From Loktanella sp. SALINAS62 (GTDB lineage Bacteria; Pseudomonadota; Alphaproteobacteria; Rhodobacterales; Rhodobacteraceae), in contig NZ_JAAFZU010000002.1 in NCBI RefSeq assembly GCF_018263905.1, forward strand, positions 62,001-126,000: DNA of 64,000 nt. The letters are read 5' to 3'. Shown here piece after piece: positions 42,126 to 50,843 of this stretch. Every line of letters begins with the position of its first letter. The first letter of the stretch is position 1. A program made the position numbers and the translations under genes. Under the pieces are notes generated by a model, which made no database searches, was not told the origin of the DNA, and worked only from the letters and a program-made list of their open reading frames with translations.

Positions 42126-43712
42126 ATGAAACCCATCCGCCTGATGTCAGGCTTTTTTACGGTCGGGGTGTGGACACTGCTGAGCCGGGTCATGGGGTTC
42201 GCCCGTGACATTCTGATCGCGGGCTATCTGGGCACAGGGATCGCCGCGCAGGCGTTCATAGTCGCGTTTTCGCTGCCGAACCTGTTCCGCCGGTTTTTTG
42301 CCGAAGGCGCGTTCAACATGGCCTTTATTCCGATGTTTTCCAAAAAGCTGGAAGGCGAGGAGGACGCAAAGGTCTTTGCGCAGGATGCCTTTGTGGCAAT
42401 GACAGTCATCCTGACCTTATTCACGGTAGCAGGGATTATCCTGATGCCGTGGCTGGTGACCGCGATGGCCAGCGGATTCCGTGACGACGCAAGGTTCGAT
42501 CTGGCGGTGGAATACGGGCGGGTCGCGTTTCCTTATATCCTGTTCATCTCGCTTGCCGCGCTGCTGTCGGGCGTGCTGAACGCCACAGGTCGTTTCGTCG
42601 CGGCGGCCGCGGCACCCGTGATCCTGAACGTGGTGTTCATCGTGGCGATGCTGGTCACCGCCGCCTTGGGACGGGATATGACCGACAGTCTGGGCATGGG
42701 CGCTGACAGTGCGTTTGGGCTGAAAATCGGTGACAGTCTGGCGTTCGCCGTGCCGATTGCGGGGCTGTTGCAAATGGCCGTGGTCTGGTGGGCGGCGTCC
42801 AAGGCCGGTTTCACGATGAAACTGCGGATGCCGCGCTGGACGCCAGAGCTGAAAAAGCTGGCGATGATCGCGGCCCCCGCTGCGTTGGCGGGCGGTGTGG
42901 TCCAGATCAACCTGCTGGTCGGTCGGCAGGTTGCCAGTTTCTTTGACGGCGCTGTGGCGTGGCTGTCCTATGCCGACCGGCTGTATCAATTGCCGCTGGG
43001 TGTCGTCGGCATTGCCATCGGCGTGGTGCTGTTGCCCGATCTGTCGCGGCGGTTGCGGGCGGGCGACGATGCGGGCGGGCGCGATGCGTTCAACCGGGCG
43101 TCCGAACTGAGCCTTGCGCTGACCGTGCCCGCCGCGGTGGCGCTGCTGGTAATCCCGGTGCCGCTGACGTCCGTGCTGTTCCAGCGCGGTGCATTCACGC
43201 CCGAAGACACGACTGCCACGGCGCTTGCCGTTGCCGTCTATGGTTTGGGATTGCCCGCATTCGTGCTGCAAAAGTCACTGCAGCCACTGTTTTTCGCGCG
43301 CGAAGACACCCGGCGTCCGTTCAATTATGCGCTGGTGGCGATGGTGCTGAACCTGCTGATCGCCGTGGGGCTATCGCCGTTCATCGGTTTCATCGCGGCC
43401 GCACTTGGCACGACGGCGGTGGGTTGGATCATGGTGCTGCAACTGTGGATGGGGTCGCGCGACATGGGGGCTGCGGCCACATGGGACGACCGGTTCAAGG
43501 CGCGCATCTGGCGCATCGTCGGTGCGTCGGGCGTAATGGGGGCGATCCTGTTTGTGGCCAGCGCGACCATGGGGCCGTTTTTCGCGGCACCGGGGCTGCG
43601 GTATCTGGCGCTGGCGGTGCTGATTGCAATCGGGATTGTATCCTATTTCGCGGTCGGCCAGTTGCTGGGTGCGTTCAAATTGCAGGACTTTCGCCGCGCA
43701 TTGCGCCGTTAA
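42126..43712 (+). CDS. murJ: Lipid II flippase MurJ
   Basis: A 528-residue MOP-superfamily protein with about 14 membrane helices that flips lipid II for peptidoglycan synthesis. Conserved segments are FFTVGVWTLLSRVMGFARDILIA at the start, FRRFFAEGAFNMAFIP near 57, and the GALLPDLSRRL-like VVLLPDLSRRLRAGD near 300. It lies 26 bases after glnD and is probably co-transcribed. Confidence 0.96.
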   Translation: MKPIRLMSGFFTVGVWTLLSRVMGFARDILIAGYLGTGIAAQAFIVAFSLPNLFRRFFAEGAFNMAFIPMFSKKLEGEEDAKVFAQDAFVAMTVILTLFTVAGIILMPWLVTAMASGFRDDARFDLAVEYGRVAFPYILFISLAALLSGVLNATGRFVAAAAAPVILNVVFIVAMLVTAALGRDMTDSLGMGADSAFGLKIGDSLAFAVPIAGLLQMAVVWWAASKAGFTMKLRMPRWTPELKKLAMIAAPAALAGGVVQINLLVGRQVASFFDGAVAWLSYADRLYQLPLGVVGIAIGVVLLPDLSRRLRAGDDAGGRDAFNRASELSLALTVPAAVALLVIPVPLTSVLFQRGAFTPEDTTATALAVAVYGLGLPAFVLQKSLQPLFFAREDTRRPFNYALVAMVLNLLIAVGLSPFIGFIAAALGTTAVGWIMVLQLWMGSRDMGAAATWDDRFKARIWRIVGASGVMGAILFVASATMGPFFAAPGLRYLALAVLIAIGIVSYFAVGQLLGAFKLQDFRRALRR

Positions 43713-44386
43713 CGCTGGCGCAGGCGGTCCAGCAGCGCTGCCCAGCCGCCCGGTGCCAGCACGATGGACGCAGCAAAGCCCACGGTGAAACCCGCGACAT
43801 CCGCGACCCAGCGCAGCGTGCCGCCAAAGATCAGCGCAAACACCAGTTGCAGCGCCAGCAGGAAGCCGATCAGGCGGAACGCCTTGACCTGATTGCCACC
43901 TTGTTGGCCGATCCGCGTCCACAGCAAATAGGTGAATGCACCGATAAAACCGTAGACCGCAGGATACGCCCCGTACAGCGGCTGCGACCCGTCCGCGACC
44001 AATCCGAACGCCACCGCGCCTGCGATGGCGGATATGACGAACAGCAAGCCGGTTGCGACGGGATGAAAGACATCGCCCACGAATTTGCCCAGCGCCAGCA
44101 GCAGCGCACCCCCGAACAGCGCGTCGGTGAAACTGCCGTGGACAAACGCATAGGTGACAAAGCGTTTCAGCAGATCGAATGACAGATCGCCCCGCCAGAC
44201 TACATAATCGACCACGGCGGGTGAAACCGCGTAATCCTGCACCACCGACAGACGCCAACCAATCGCCCCCGGTCCGCCAACAAGACCGATGGCACCGGCG
44301 GACATCGTCAGTTCAACCGCAAAGATCACAAGACACAGCGCCGTCACGACAGGCGGCAGGGCGTTGATGGGGCTTTCATAGGCCAT
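43709..44386 (-). CDS. Rhomboid-fold protein lacking catalytic residues
   Basis: The 225-residue protein has six or seven membrane helices in the rhomboid layout. The usual GxSG active-site motif reads GAYP (139-142), so Tyr141 takes the place of the catalytic Ser. The His of the last helix is Asp196 (ADVAGF). The HxxxN motif after helix 1 reads HGSFTDAL. It is therefore probably a pseudoprotease, like iRhoms or derlins. I start at ATG 44386; an upstream GTG at 44449 would add a hydrophilic 21 residues. It overlaps the convergent murJ by four bases. Confidence 0.8.
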   Translation of the reverse strand: MAYESPINALPPVVTALCLVIFAVELTMSAGAIGLVGGPGAIGWRLSVVQDYAVSPAVVDYVVWRGDLSFDLLKRFVTYAFVHGSFTDALFGGALLLALGKFVGDVFHPVATGLLFVISAIAGAVAFGLVADGSQPLYGAYPAVYGFIGAFTYLLWTRIGQQGGNQVKAFRLIGFLLALQLVFALIFGGTLRWVADVAGFTVGFAASIVLAPGGWAALLDRLRQR

Positions 44387-44472
44387 GGGAATGCTTTCGG
44401 GTTGTTGCGGTTGGCGGTGCGCTCTGGCATGGGTATGCGACAAATCCACAGCCTACCAGTCCGGATGACCCC

Positions 44473-45486
44473 ATGACCGAACCGACTTTTACCCCGCGCG
44501 TGTTTTCCGGCATCAAACCGTCAGGCGGGCTGACGCTGGGCAATTATCTGGGCGCGATCAAACGGTTTGTCGGGATGCAGGGCGCGATGGACACGATGTA
44601 TTGCGTGGTCGATCTGCACGCGATCACCGTCTGGCAGGATCCCAAGGAATTGGCGCACGCCACCCGAGAGGTCGCGGCAGGCTATCTTGCCGCCGGTCTG
44701 GACCCCGCGCAATCGACCCTGTTCAACCAAAGCCGCGTATCCGCCCATGCAGAACTGGGCTGGATTTTCAACTGCGTGGCGCGGGTGGGCTGGATGAACC
44801 GGATGACGCAGTTCAAGGACAAGGCCGGGTCAAATGCGGAAAAGGTGTCGCTGGGCCTTTATGCCTATCCGTCGCTGATGGCCGCCGACATCCTGCTGTA
44901 TCACGCGACACATGTGCCCGTGGGCGAAGATCAAAAACAGCACGTGGAACTGACACGCGATATCGCGGCAAAGTTCAACCATGACTTTGGCGTCGATTTC
45001 TTTCCCATGACCGACCCGGTGATCGACGGGCCCGCAACGCGGGTGATGAACCTGCGCGACGGGTCCAAGAAGATGTCGAAATCCGGTGAAAGCGACATGG
45101 AACGCATCAACATGCGCGACGATGCAGACACCATCGCCAAAAAATTCAAAAAGGCGAAAACAGATCCCGAACCCCTGCCCGAAACCCTTGACGGTCTCAA
45201 AGGTCGGGCAGAGGCGCGGAATCTTGTCGATATTTACGCCGCCCTGTCCGATACCACGTCTGAAGCCGTTATCGCCGAATATGCGGGCGCGGGCTGGGGG
45301 CGGTTCAAACCGGCACTGGCCGATCTGGCGGTGGATAAGCTGGCGCCGATCTCGACCGAGATGTCGCGCCTGATGGATGATCCGGCTGAAATCGACCGCA
45401 TTCTGGCCGACGGCGCCGCCCGCGCCCGCGCCATTGCGGAACCGATCCTGGCGCGGACGTATGACATCGTGGGCCTGCTGCGCTGA
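44473..45486 (+). CDS. trpS: Tryptophanyl-tRNA synthetase
   Basis: A 337-residue class Ic synthetase charging tRNA-Trp. The HIGH-equivalent is in [14 protein letters not shown] near residue 20 and the KMSKS motif reads KKMSKSGE near 200. The VVDLHAITV and [18 protein letters not shown] segments are also diagnostic. Length is normal. The start follows a divergent rhomboid-fold gene by 86 bases. Confidence 0.97.
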   Translation: MTEPTFTPRVFSGIKPSGGLTLGNYLGAIKRFVGMQGAMDTMYCVVDLHAITVWQDPKELAHATREVAAGYLAAGLDPAQSTLFNQSRVSAHAELGWIFNCVARVGWMNRMTQFKDKAGSNAEKVSLGLYAYPSLMAADILLYHATHVPVGEDQKQHVELTRDIAAKFNHDFGVDFFPMTDPVIDGPATRVMNLRDGSKKMSKSGESDMERINMRDDADTIAKKFKKAKTDPEPLPETLDGLKGRAEARNLVDIYAALSDTTSEAVIAEYAGAGWGRFKPALADLAVDKLAPISTEMSRLMDDPAEIDRILADGAARARAIAEPILARTYDIVGLLR

Positions 45487-45577
45487 GCTTGCGCGATTTT
45501 GCGCAGTAAACTGCGCGAACATGGCGGATGGTGCGTCTTTGCTTTGGACCCAAGATGGTAACAAAGGAGAGTTTGCC

Positions 45578-46063
45578 ATGTCACACGCCCCCAACGGCAC
45601 CACTGTCGGGCACGTTCATCTGCGGGTTGCCGATCTGGATCGCGCGATTGCGTTCTACCGCGACGTGCTGGGATTTTCCGTCATGCAGCGGATGGGCACG
45701 GGGGCCGCGTTCCTGTCGGCAGGCGGCTATCACCACCACATCGGGCTGAACACATGGCAATCCGCCGGGGCCACCCCCCCGCCGCCGGGCCATACGGGGC
45801 TGTATCACACTGCGTTTCTGTATCCCGACCGTGCCGCACTGGCCGCAGTGCTGCGCCGTGTGATGGATGCGGGTATCCCGCTGGACGGTGCCGCCGATCA
45901 TGGCGTGTCCGAAGCCGTGTATCTGCGTGATCCCGATCAGAACGGCGTGGAACTGTATGTCGACCGTCCGTGTGTCGACTGGCCGCTGAACGCCGACGGC
46001 ACGCTGGCAATGGTCAACGCAAGGTTCGATCTGGACGCCTTGCTGGCAGCCCATCCGGCCTGA
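45578..46063 (+). CDS. VOC family protein (glyoxalase/dioxygenase-like)
   Basis: A 161-residue vicinal-oxygen-chelate protein. The fold repeat begins GHVHLRVADLDRAIAFYRDVLGF, with a metal-ligand His near residue 14, another in YHHHIGLN near 57, and a Glu in GVELYVDR near 130. Substrates differ widely (catechols, methylglyoxal adducts, resistance targets). ATG 45578 has AAAGGAG upstream. It is a single gene with its own short upstream gap. Confidence 0.85.
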   Translation: MSHAPNGTTVGHVHLRVADLDRAIAFYRDVLGFSVMQRMGTGAAFLSAGGYHHHIGLNTWQSAGATPPPPGHTGLYHTAFLYPDRAALAAVLRRVMDAGIPLDGAADHGVSEAVYLRDPDQNGVELYVDRPCVDWPLNADGTLAMVNARFDLDALLAAHPA

Positions 46064-46126
46064 ACGTACTTTACGTCGCCGCGCCAGCGTCCTAACCCTG
46101 TGCCGATCAAAGCAGGGGAACCGGAC

Positions 46127-46993
46127 ATGGCGACGGGCAAAGAGATACGAACCTACTTCGAAGGCCGCTGGCACGATGCCGATCTGGCCGTGATGCGGGC
46201 TGCGGACCATGGGTCGTGGCTTGGCTCGACCGTGTTCGACGGGGCGCGTTATGCCAATGGCGTGGTGCCGGATCTTGCAGCACATTGCGCGCGGGTCAAC
46301 CAATCGGCCAAGGCGCTGATGATCACGCCGACGGTCAGCACCGACGACATGGTGGCCATCGTGCGCGACGGATTGCGCGCCTATGCGCCCGGTACGCCGG
46401 TCTATATCCGCCCGATGTATTGGGCGCTGGATGGCGGTGATCTGGGGATCGTTCCGAAAGAAGGGTCCACCGGCTTTGCCATATCGCTTGAAGTGATCGA
46501 CATGGCCCCGGACAGCGCATCGACCACCCTGACGACGACCCGTTTCCGTCGCCCCGTGATGGAAGACAACGTGGTCAACGCAAAGGCCGGTTGCCTGTAT
46601 CCCAACAACGCGCGGATGCTGGCAGAGGCGCGCGCCAAGGGGTTCGGCAACGCGCTCGTCGCCGACATCATGGGCAACGTTGCGGAAACCGCCAGTGCCA
46701 ATGTGTTCATGGTGCGCGACGGTGTCGTGCTGACCCCGATCCCGAACGGTACCTTTCTGGCCGGGATCACCCGCGCGCGCCACATCGCGAACCTGACCGC
46801 CGACGGCATTCAGGTCGTGGAAAAAGTGCTGACGTTCGACGATTTCCGCGCCGCCGACGAGGTGTTCCTGTCGGGCAACATGATGAAGGTCACGCCGGTC
46901 AGCGCCTTTGACGACCGGTCCTATAACGTCGGGCCAATGACCCACCGGGTCCGGAGTTTGTATTGGGACTGGGCGGCGTCCGAAACGCTCTGA
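46127..46993 (+). CDS. Branched-chain-amino-acid aminotransferase-like PLP enzyme
   Basis: A 288-residue fold-type IV PLP aminotransferase of the IlvE type. Supporting segments are HGSWLGSTVFDGAR near residue 27 (R-loop region), a Lys in NAKAGCLYPNNARML near 150 in the position of the PLP lysine, and ADIMGNVAETASANVFMVRDG near 180. D-amino-acid transaminase and aminodeoxychorismate lyase share the fold, so the substrate is likely but not certain. ATG 46127 has AGGGGAA upstream. Confidence 0.85.
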   Translation: MATGKEIRTYFEGRWHDADLAVMRAADHGSWLGSTVFDGARYANGVVPDLAAHCARVNQSAKALMITPTVSTDDMVAIVRDGLRAYAPGTPVYIRPMYWALDGGDLGIVPKEGSTGFAISLEVIDMAPDSASTTLTTTRFRRPVMEDNVVNAKAGCLYPNNARMLAEARAKGFGNALVADIMGNVAETASANVFMVRDGVVLTPIPNGTFLAGITRARHIANLTADGIQVVEKVLTFDDFRAADEVFLSGNMMKVTPVSAFDDRSYNVGPMTHRVRSLYWDWAASETL

Positions 46994-47048
46994 CCCGTTG
47001 CGTTGGACGGGCACGCGGGGCAGGATACGCCCGAAATGGGGGGATGTT

Positions 47049-47504
47049 ATGCGCAAGTTTCTGGTCGTGCTGGATGACAGCAGGGAATGTCTGAACGCAA
47101 TGCGCTATGCCGCGATGCGGGCATCGAAAACCGGCGGCGGCGTGACCGTGCTGTCTGTCATTCCGCCGGATGAATTCAACCATTGGATCGGCGTGGGCGA
47201 AATCATGCGCGAAGAAGCCCGCGAACGGATCGAGGTTCATTTTGAAGTGTTCGCCAAATGGATGCGGGACCGTCAGAACGTCGATCCCCAGCTGGTGATC
47301 CGCGAAGGAGAGCCGCTGCCGGAAATCATGGCGCAGATCGCGGATGATCCCGAAATCGGCGTGCTGGTGCTGGGTGCAGGCACAGACAACAAGGGCCCCG
47401 GCCCTCTTGTCAGCGCGCTGAGCCGTCAGGCAGGGACGTTCCATGTGCCGATCACCATCGTGCCGGGCGACCTGTCAAAGGAAAAGCTGGATGCGATCAC
47501 ATAA
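47049..47504 (+). CDS. Universal stress protein (UspA family)
   Basis: A 151-residue single-domain USP. FLVVLDDSRECLNAMRYA begins the fold, with a Walker-like Asp, and GVLVLGAGTDNKGPGPLVSAL carries the ATP-binding G-x2-G-x9-G(S/T)-type pattern in an altered form. It is common in stress and low-oxygen responses. The stop codon directly abuts the Irr-like box of the next gene. ATG 47049 is preceded by a G-rich site. Confidence 0.85.
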   Translation: MRKFLVVLDDSRECLNAMRYAAMRASKTGGGVTVLSVIPPDEFNHWIGVGEIMREEARERIEVHFEVFAKWMRDRQNVDPQLVIREGEPLPEIMAQIADDPEIGVLVLGAGTDNKGPGPLVSALSRQAGTFHVPITIVPGDLSKEKLDAIT

Positions 47505-47521
47505 TTTAGAACTGTTCTAAA
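47505..47521. promoter_or_regulatory. Irr-like iron control box (perfect 17-bp palindrome)
   Basis: TTTAGAAC-T-GTTCTAAA is perfectly symmetrical and fits the TTTAGAA-N3-TTCTAAA form I recall for the ICE motif of Irr, the heme-dependent iron regulator of Alphaproteobacteria. It starts one base after the stress-protein stop, three bases upstream of a TTGACG -35 element (47524-47529) and 59 bases before the nfuA start. Irr control of an Fe-S protein gene is biologically sensible. Confidence 0.75.
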
Positions 47522-47580
47522 CCTTGACGACGGGCGGGTCAGGGCGCATATCTGTAGCCTGACACGAAAGGACGACGCCG

Positions 47581-48144
47581 ATGTTCATCCAGACTGAATC
47601 GACACCGAACCCCGCGACGCTGAAATTTCTGCCCGGCCAGTCCGTGCTGGATGCAGGCACGGCGGACTTTCCGACAGCGGACGCTGCGGGCAGCTCTCCG
47701 CTTGCGCAACGGCTTTTTGCGGTAAATGGCGTGACCGGCGTATTCTTTGGCATCGACTTTGTGACAATCACAAAGGCGGATGACGTCGATTGGGACCATG
47801 TCAAACCGGCGCTGCTGGGTGCGATCATGGAACATTACCAGTCGGGCCAACCGGTCATGGGCGCGGATCACAAACCGGTCAGCGGTCATGCCGAACATGA
47901 TGGCGAAGACGGTGCCATCGTCGACCAGATCAAGGAACTGCTGGACACCCGCGTGCGGCCCGCCGTGGCACAAGACGGGGGCGACATCACGTTCCACGGT
48001 TTCGAACGCGGCGTCGTTTATCTGCACATGCAGGGCGCCTGCGCGGGTTGCCCGTCGTCGACCCTGACGCTGAAGATGGGCATCGAAAACCTGTTGCGGC
48101 ACTACATCCCCGAAGTTACCGAAGTGCGCCCCGTCGCCGCCTGA
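47581..48144 (+). CDS. nfuA: NifU/Nfu family iron-sulfur cluster carrier
   Basis: A 187-residue protein with an N-terminal Nfu domain (MFIQTESTPNPATLKFLPG) and a C-terminal NifU-like domain. The C-A-G-C cluster-binding motif holds Cys154 and Cys157. Such proteins carry 4Fe-4S clusters from the assembly machinery to target proteins. The gene is preceded by an Irr-like box. Its stop overlaps the tsaB start (TGATG). Confidence 0.93.
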   Translation: MFIQTESTPNPATLKFLPGQSVLDAGTADFPTADAAGSSPLAQRLFAVNGVTGVFFGIDFVTITKADDVDWDHVKPALLGAIMEHYQSGQPVMGADHKPVSGHAEHDGEDGAIVDQIKELLDTRVRPAVAQDGGDITFHGFERGVVYLHMQGACAGCPSSTLTLKMGIENLLRHYIPEVTEVRPVAA

Positions 48145-48833
48145 TGGCCAACGCCACCACGGAGCTGACGACACCACCCGTCGTACTGGCCTTTGACACG
48201 TCGCTACCGCATTGCGCGGCAGCGCTGTGGCGCAAAGTCGTCTTGGATCATGTGTCCAAGGACATGACGCGCGGTCAGGCCGAACATCTGATGCCGATGT
48301 TGCAGGATCTGTTGGCCACGAACGGATTGGTTTGGTCAGACCTGAACCTGATTGCGGTCGGGATCGGGCCGGGGAATTTTACGGGAATACGCGTATCCGT
48401 TGCTGCTGCGCGCGGGCTTGGGCTGGCGTTGCAGATCCCCGTGATGGGCGTTTCGCTGTTTGATATTCTGCGCCAAGAACCCCACGGCGCAGAGCTTGTG
48501 ACGCTGGATGCGCCGCGCGGACAGGTCCATGGCCAGCTATTCCGCGATGGTATCGCTACGGGCGCGCCCTGCCTGTTCGATCCAGCGGCACCGCCATCCG
48601 ATCTGCACCTGTCCGGCCTTGTCGTGACCGGTGCTAGCGCCCACCAGATCGCGGACCATTTCGGTGCCACCGCGCGGGTTGCGGCCCCTGTGAATGTGGC
48701 GGCACGGATCGCAAGCTGTGCCGCGATCCGCTGGGCGCAGGGCGACCGCACCCCGCCCCGCCCTGCGCCGCTGTATGTCAGGCCCGCAGATGCGGCACCG
48801 CCCCGTGATGCGCCGCCCACAATCATCGCATGA
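48144..48833 (+). CDS. tsaB: tRNA threonylcarbamoyladenosine biosynthesis protein TsaB
   Basis: A 229-residue ASKHA-fold partner of TsaD in t6A modification of ANN-decoding tRNAs. Diagnostic segments are VVLAFDTSLPHCAAAL at the start and IAVGIGPGNFTGIRVSVAAARGLGLAL near 73-98. It overlaps both neighbours by one to four bases in nfuA-tsaB-rimI. Confidence 0.93.
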   Translation: MANATTELTTPPVVLAFDTSLPHCAAALWRKVVLDHVSKDMTRGQAEHLMPMLQDLLATNGLVWSDLNLIAVGIGPGNFTGIRVSVAAARGLGLALQIPVMGVSLFDILRQEPHGAELVTLDAPRGQVHGQLFRDGIATGAPCLFDPAAPPSDLHLSGLVVTGASAHQIADHFGATARVAAPVNVAARIASCAAIRWAQGDRTPPRPAPLYVRPADAAPPRDAPPTIIA

Positions 48834-49258
48834 CACCGGACGCGCTAGCCACGTTGCACGCAGTCGCGTTTACGACCGATCGCCCGTGGTCCGCGCATGA
48901 ATTCAAAGACTTGCTGTCACAGACCGGGGCCGTGCTGGCGGGGGATTACCGCGCTTTTGCACTGGGACGGTTCATTGCGCCCGAATTGGAAATCCTGACC
49001 GTGGCCTGCCATCCGGATCATCGCAGGCAGGGACTGGCGCGCAAGGCCGTGATGACGATTCTCGATCAGGCACAGATGCGCGGGGCAGAAACGGTATTTC
49101 TAGAAGTCGCATCCGACAACATCGCGGCCCGCACATTGTATGACGCGCTGGGATTCGCAAAGGTTGGCCAGCGGCGCGGCTATTATCAGCGGGCTGACGG
49201 GCCGCCTGTCGATGCGCTTGTGCTATCGAAAGCCATCGTCCCTTCGAACACTGCCTGA
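48830..49258 (+). CDS. rimI: GNAT acetyltransferase, RimI-like
   Basis: A 142-residue GNAT protein. The acetyl-CoA loop is HPDHRRQGLARKAVM (R-x2-G-x-A form) near residue 62-76, and ASDNIAARTLYDALGFAKVGQRRGYY follows, as in RimI, which acetylates the N-terminal Ala of ribosomal protein S18. The location after tsaB is the usual one. It overlaps tsaB by four bases (ATGA). Confidence 0.9.
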   Translation: MTPDALATLHAVAFTTDRPWSAHEFKDLLSQTGAVLAGDYRAFALGRFIAPELEILTVACHPDHRRQGLARKAVMTILDQAQMRGAETVFLEVASDNIAARTLYDALGFAKVGQRRGYYQRADGPPVDALVLSKAIVPSNTA

Positions 49259-49417
49259 TTTTTGACCAACTGGAAAAAAGAGGTTCGCGCCGCCAAGTAA
49301 CGGTTGACCGCCGCCTTTGTGCGTTGCCTTATCTTTGGCTGAAGCAGTGTGAATTTTTCCTGCTCTGAAAGAGACGGGCGGCGTCAGATCGCCCGCAGCA
49401 ACCCACGGGAGACCGAC

Positions 49418-50413
49418 ATGACCCACATGCATAAATTTTTCGGCGCAACCGCTGCGCTGGCCCTGACGGCCGGTGCCGCGATGGCCGACCCCGCCATCGT
49501 CTTTGACCTTGGTGGCAAGTTCGACAAATCCTTTAACGAAAGCGCGTTCAACGGTGCGACCCGCTGGGCCGAAGAAACCGGCGGCACCTTTGCCGAGGTG
49601 GAGCTCCAGTCCGACGCCCAGCGCGAACAGGCGCTGCGCCGGTTTGCGGAATCCGGCGCCAACCCGATCGTGATGGCTGGTTTTTCCTTTGCCACCCCGC
49701 TGGGTGACATCGCAGCCGATTACCCGGACACCGATTTCGTCATCATCGACGCCGTGGTCGACGCGCCGAACGTGAAATCCGTGGTATTCAACGAAGAACA
49801 GGGTAGCTATCTGGTTGGCATGATGGCCGCATTGGCATCCGAAACCGGCACAGTATCCTTTGTCGGTGGCATGGACATTCCGCTGATCCGTAAATTCGCC
49901 TGCGGCTATGCCCAAGGCGCAAAAGCAGTGAACCCCGACATCGAAGTGATCGCAAACATGACCGGCACGACACCTGCCGCATGGAACGATCCGGTCAAAG
50001 GCACCGAACTGGTGCTGGCGCAGAAATCCCAAGGGTCTGACGTGGTGTTTCAGGCCGCTGGCGGCACCGGCGTCGGCGTGCTGCAGGCTGCGGCCGACAA
50101 CGACATGCTGGGCATTGGTGTCGATGCCAACCAGAACTACATGCACCCCGGTTCGGTTCTGACGTCGATGCTGAAGCGTGTGGACAACGCCGTCTATGAC
50201 GCGTTTTCCGCTGGTGACGACATCGAAGCCGGTATTCAGGCGCTGGGTCTGGCCGACGAAGGCGTCGGATACGCCATGGACGAAAACAACGCCGAACTGG
50301 TAACTGCCGAAATGCAGGCCACGGTCGATGCTGCCGCAGAGCAGATCATCGCAGGCGAAGTGACCGTTCACGACTATATGTCCGACGAATCCTGCCCGGC
50401 GCTGTCCTTTTAA
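49418..50413 (+). CDS. BMP family ABC transporter substrate-binding protein
   Basis: A 331-residue periplasmic binding protein of the Bmp/PnrA family, which commonly binds purine nucleosides. The signal peptide ends near residue 23 (GAAMADP) and lacks a lipobox Cys. The GKFDKSFNESAFNGA segment near 32 and GVDANQNYMHPGSVLTSMLKR near 240 are typical. ATG 49418 is preceded by GGGAGA. A strong hairpin follows. The 159 bases upstream hold no clear riboswitch. Confidence 0.92.
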   Translation: MTHMHKFFGATAALALTAGAAMADPAIVFDLGGKFDKSFNESAFNGATRWAEETGGTFAEVELQSDAQREQALRRFAESGANPIVMAGFSFATPLGDIAADYPDTDFVIIDAVVDAPNVKSVVFNEEQGSYLVGMMAALASETGTVSFVGGMDIPLIRKFACGYAQGAKAVNPDIEVIANMTGTTPAAWNDPVKGTELVLAQKSQGSDVVFQAAGGTGVGVLQAAADNDMLGIGVDANQNYMHPGSVLTSMLKRVDNAVYDAFSAGDDIEAGIQALGLADEGVGYAMDENNAELVTAEMQATVDAAAEQIIAGEVTVHDYMSDESCPALSF

Positions 50414-50437
50414 GGGCTGCGATCAGGCCGACATACG

Positions 50438-50466
50438 GGGCCGCGCCGATCTATTCGGCGCGGCCC
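50438..50466 (+). terminator. Strong hairpin between the binding-protein gene and the rest of the ABC operon
   Basis: A perfect 12-bp GC-rich stem, GGGCCGCGCCGA with TCGGCGCGGCCC, has a 5-base loop and is followed by TTT. It sits 24 bases after the binding-protein stop. It probably acts as a partial terminator or 3' mRNA stabiliser so that the binding protein exceeds the permeases. Confidence 0.8.
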
Positions 50467-50486
50467 TTTGCACGTAAGGGGACGCC

Positions 50487-50843
50487 ATGACCGACCGCAT
50501 CGCCAATTTCTTTGCTGCTTGGGGCGAAACCGACGCCGCGACGCGGCGGGCCAGCGTGGCCGATTGCATGGCGCCAGAATTCACCTATTCCGACCCCATG
50601 ACCGACGGGCCGATCACGTCGCTTGATGCGCTTTGCGATTATCTGGGTGCCTTTGCGACACATGCCCCCGGCTGGACTGCAAAGGCACTGACCATCGACG
50701 AAAAAGACGGCTTTGCCCGCATCCTTGTGGGGTTCGGGGCAGACGGCACGTGGTCACAACATGGCACCTATTTTGCGCTGGAACGCGACAGCGGCATCGT
50801 GACCATGACAGGTTTCAAAGGCGCCGGAGGATTGCCGCAATGA
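50487..50843 (+). CDS. SnoaL-like/NTF2-fold small protein
   Basis: A 118-residue protein with an NTF2/SnoaL-like pattern: RIANFFAAWGETDAATRRASVADCMAPEFTYSDPM and then a beta sheet ending TMTGFKGAGG. Such folds serve as small isomerases, hydrolases or binding domains. It sits inside the nucleoside ABC operon and overlaps the ATPase gene by four bases (ATGA), so it is co-translated. A link to nucleoside or nucleobase handling is inferred from position only. Confidence 0.7.
   Translation: MTDRIANFFAAWGETDAATRRASVADCMAPEFTYSDPMTDGPITSLDALCDYLGAFATHAPGWTAKALTIDEKDGFARILVGFGADGTWSQHGTYFALERDSGIVTMTGFKGAGGLPQ

Noticed and set aside
49259-49417. A purine riboswitch before the nucleoside transporter operon
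   Set aside because: No conserved three-way-junction core elements could be seen.
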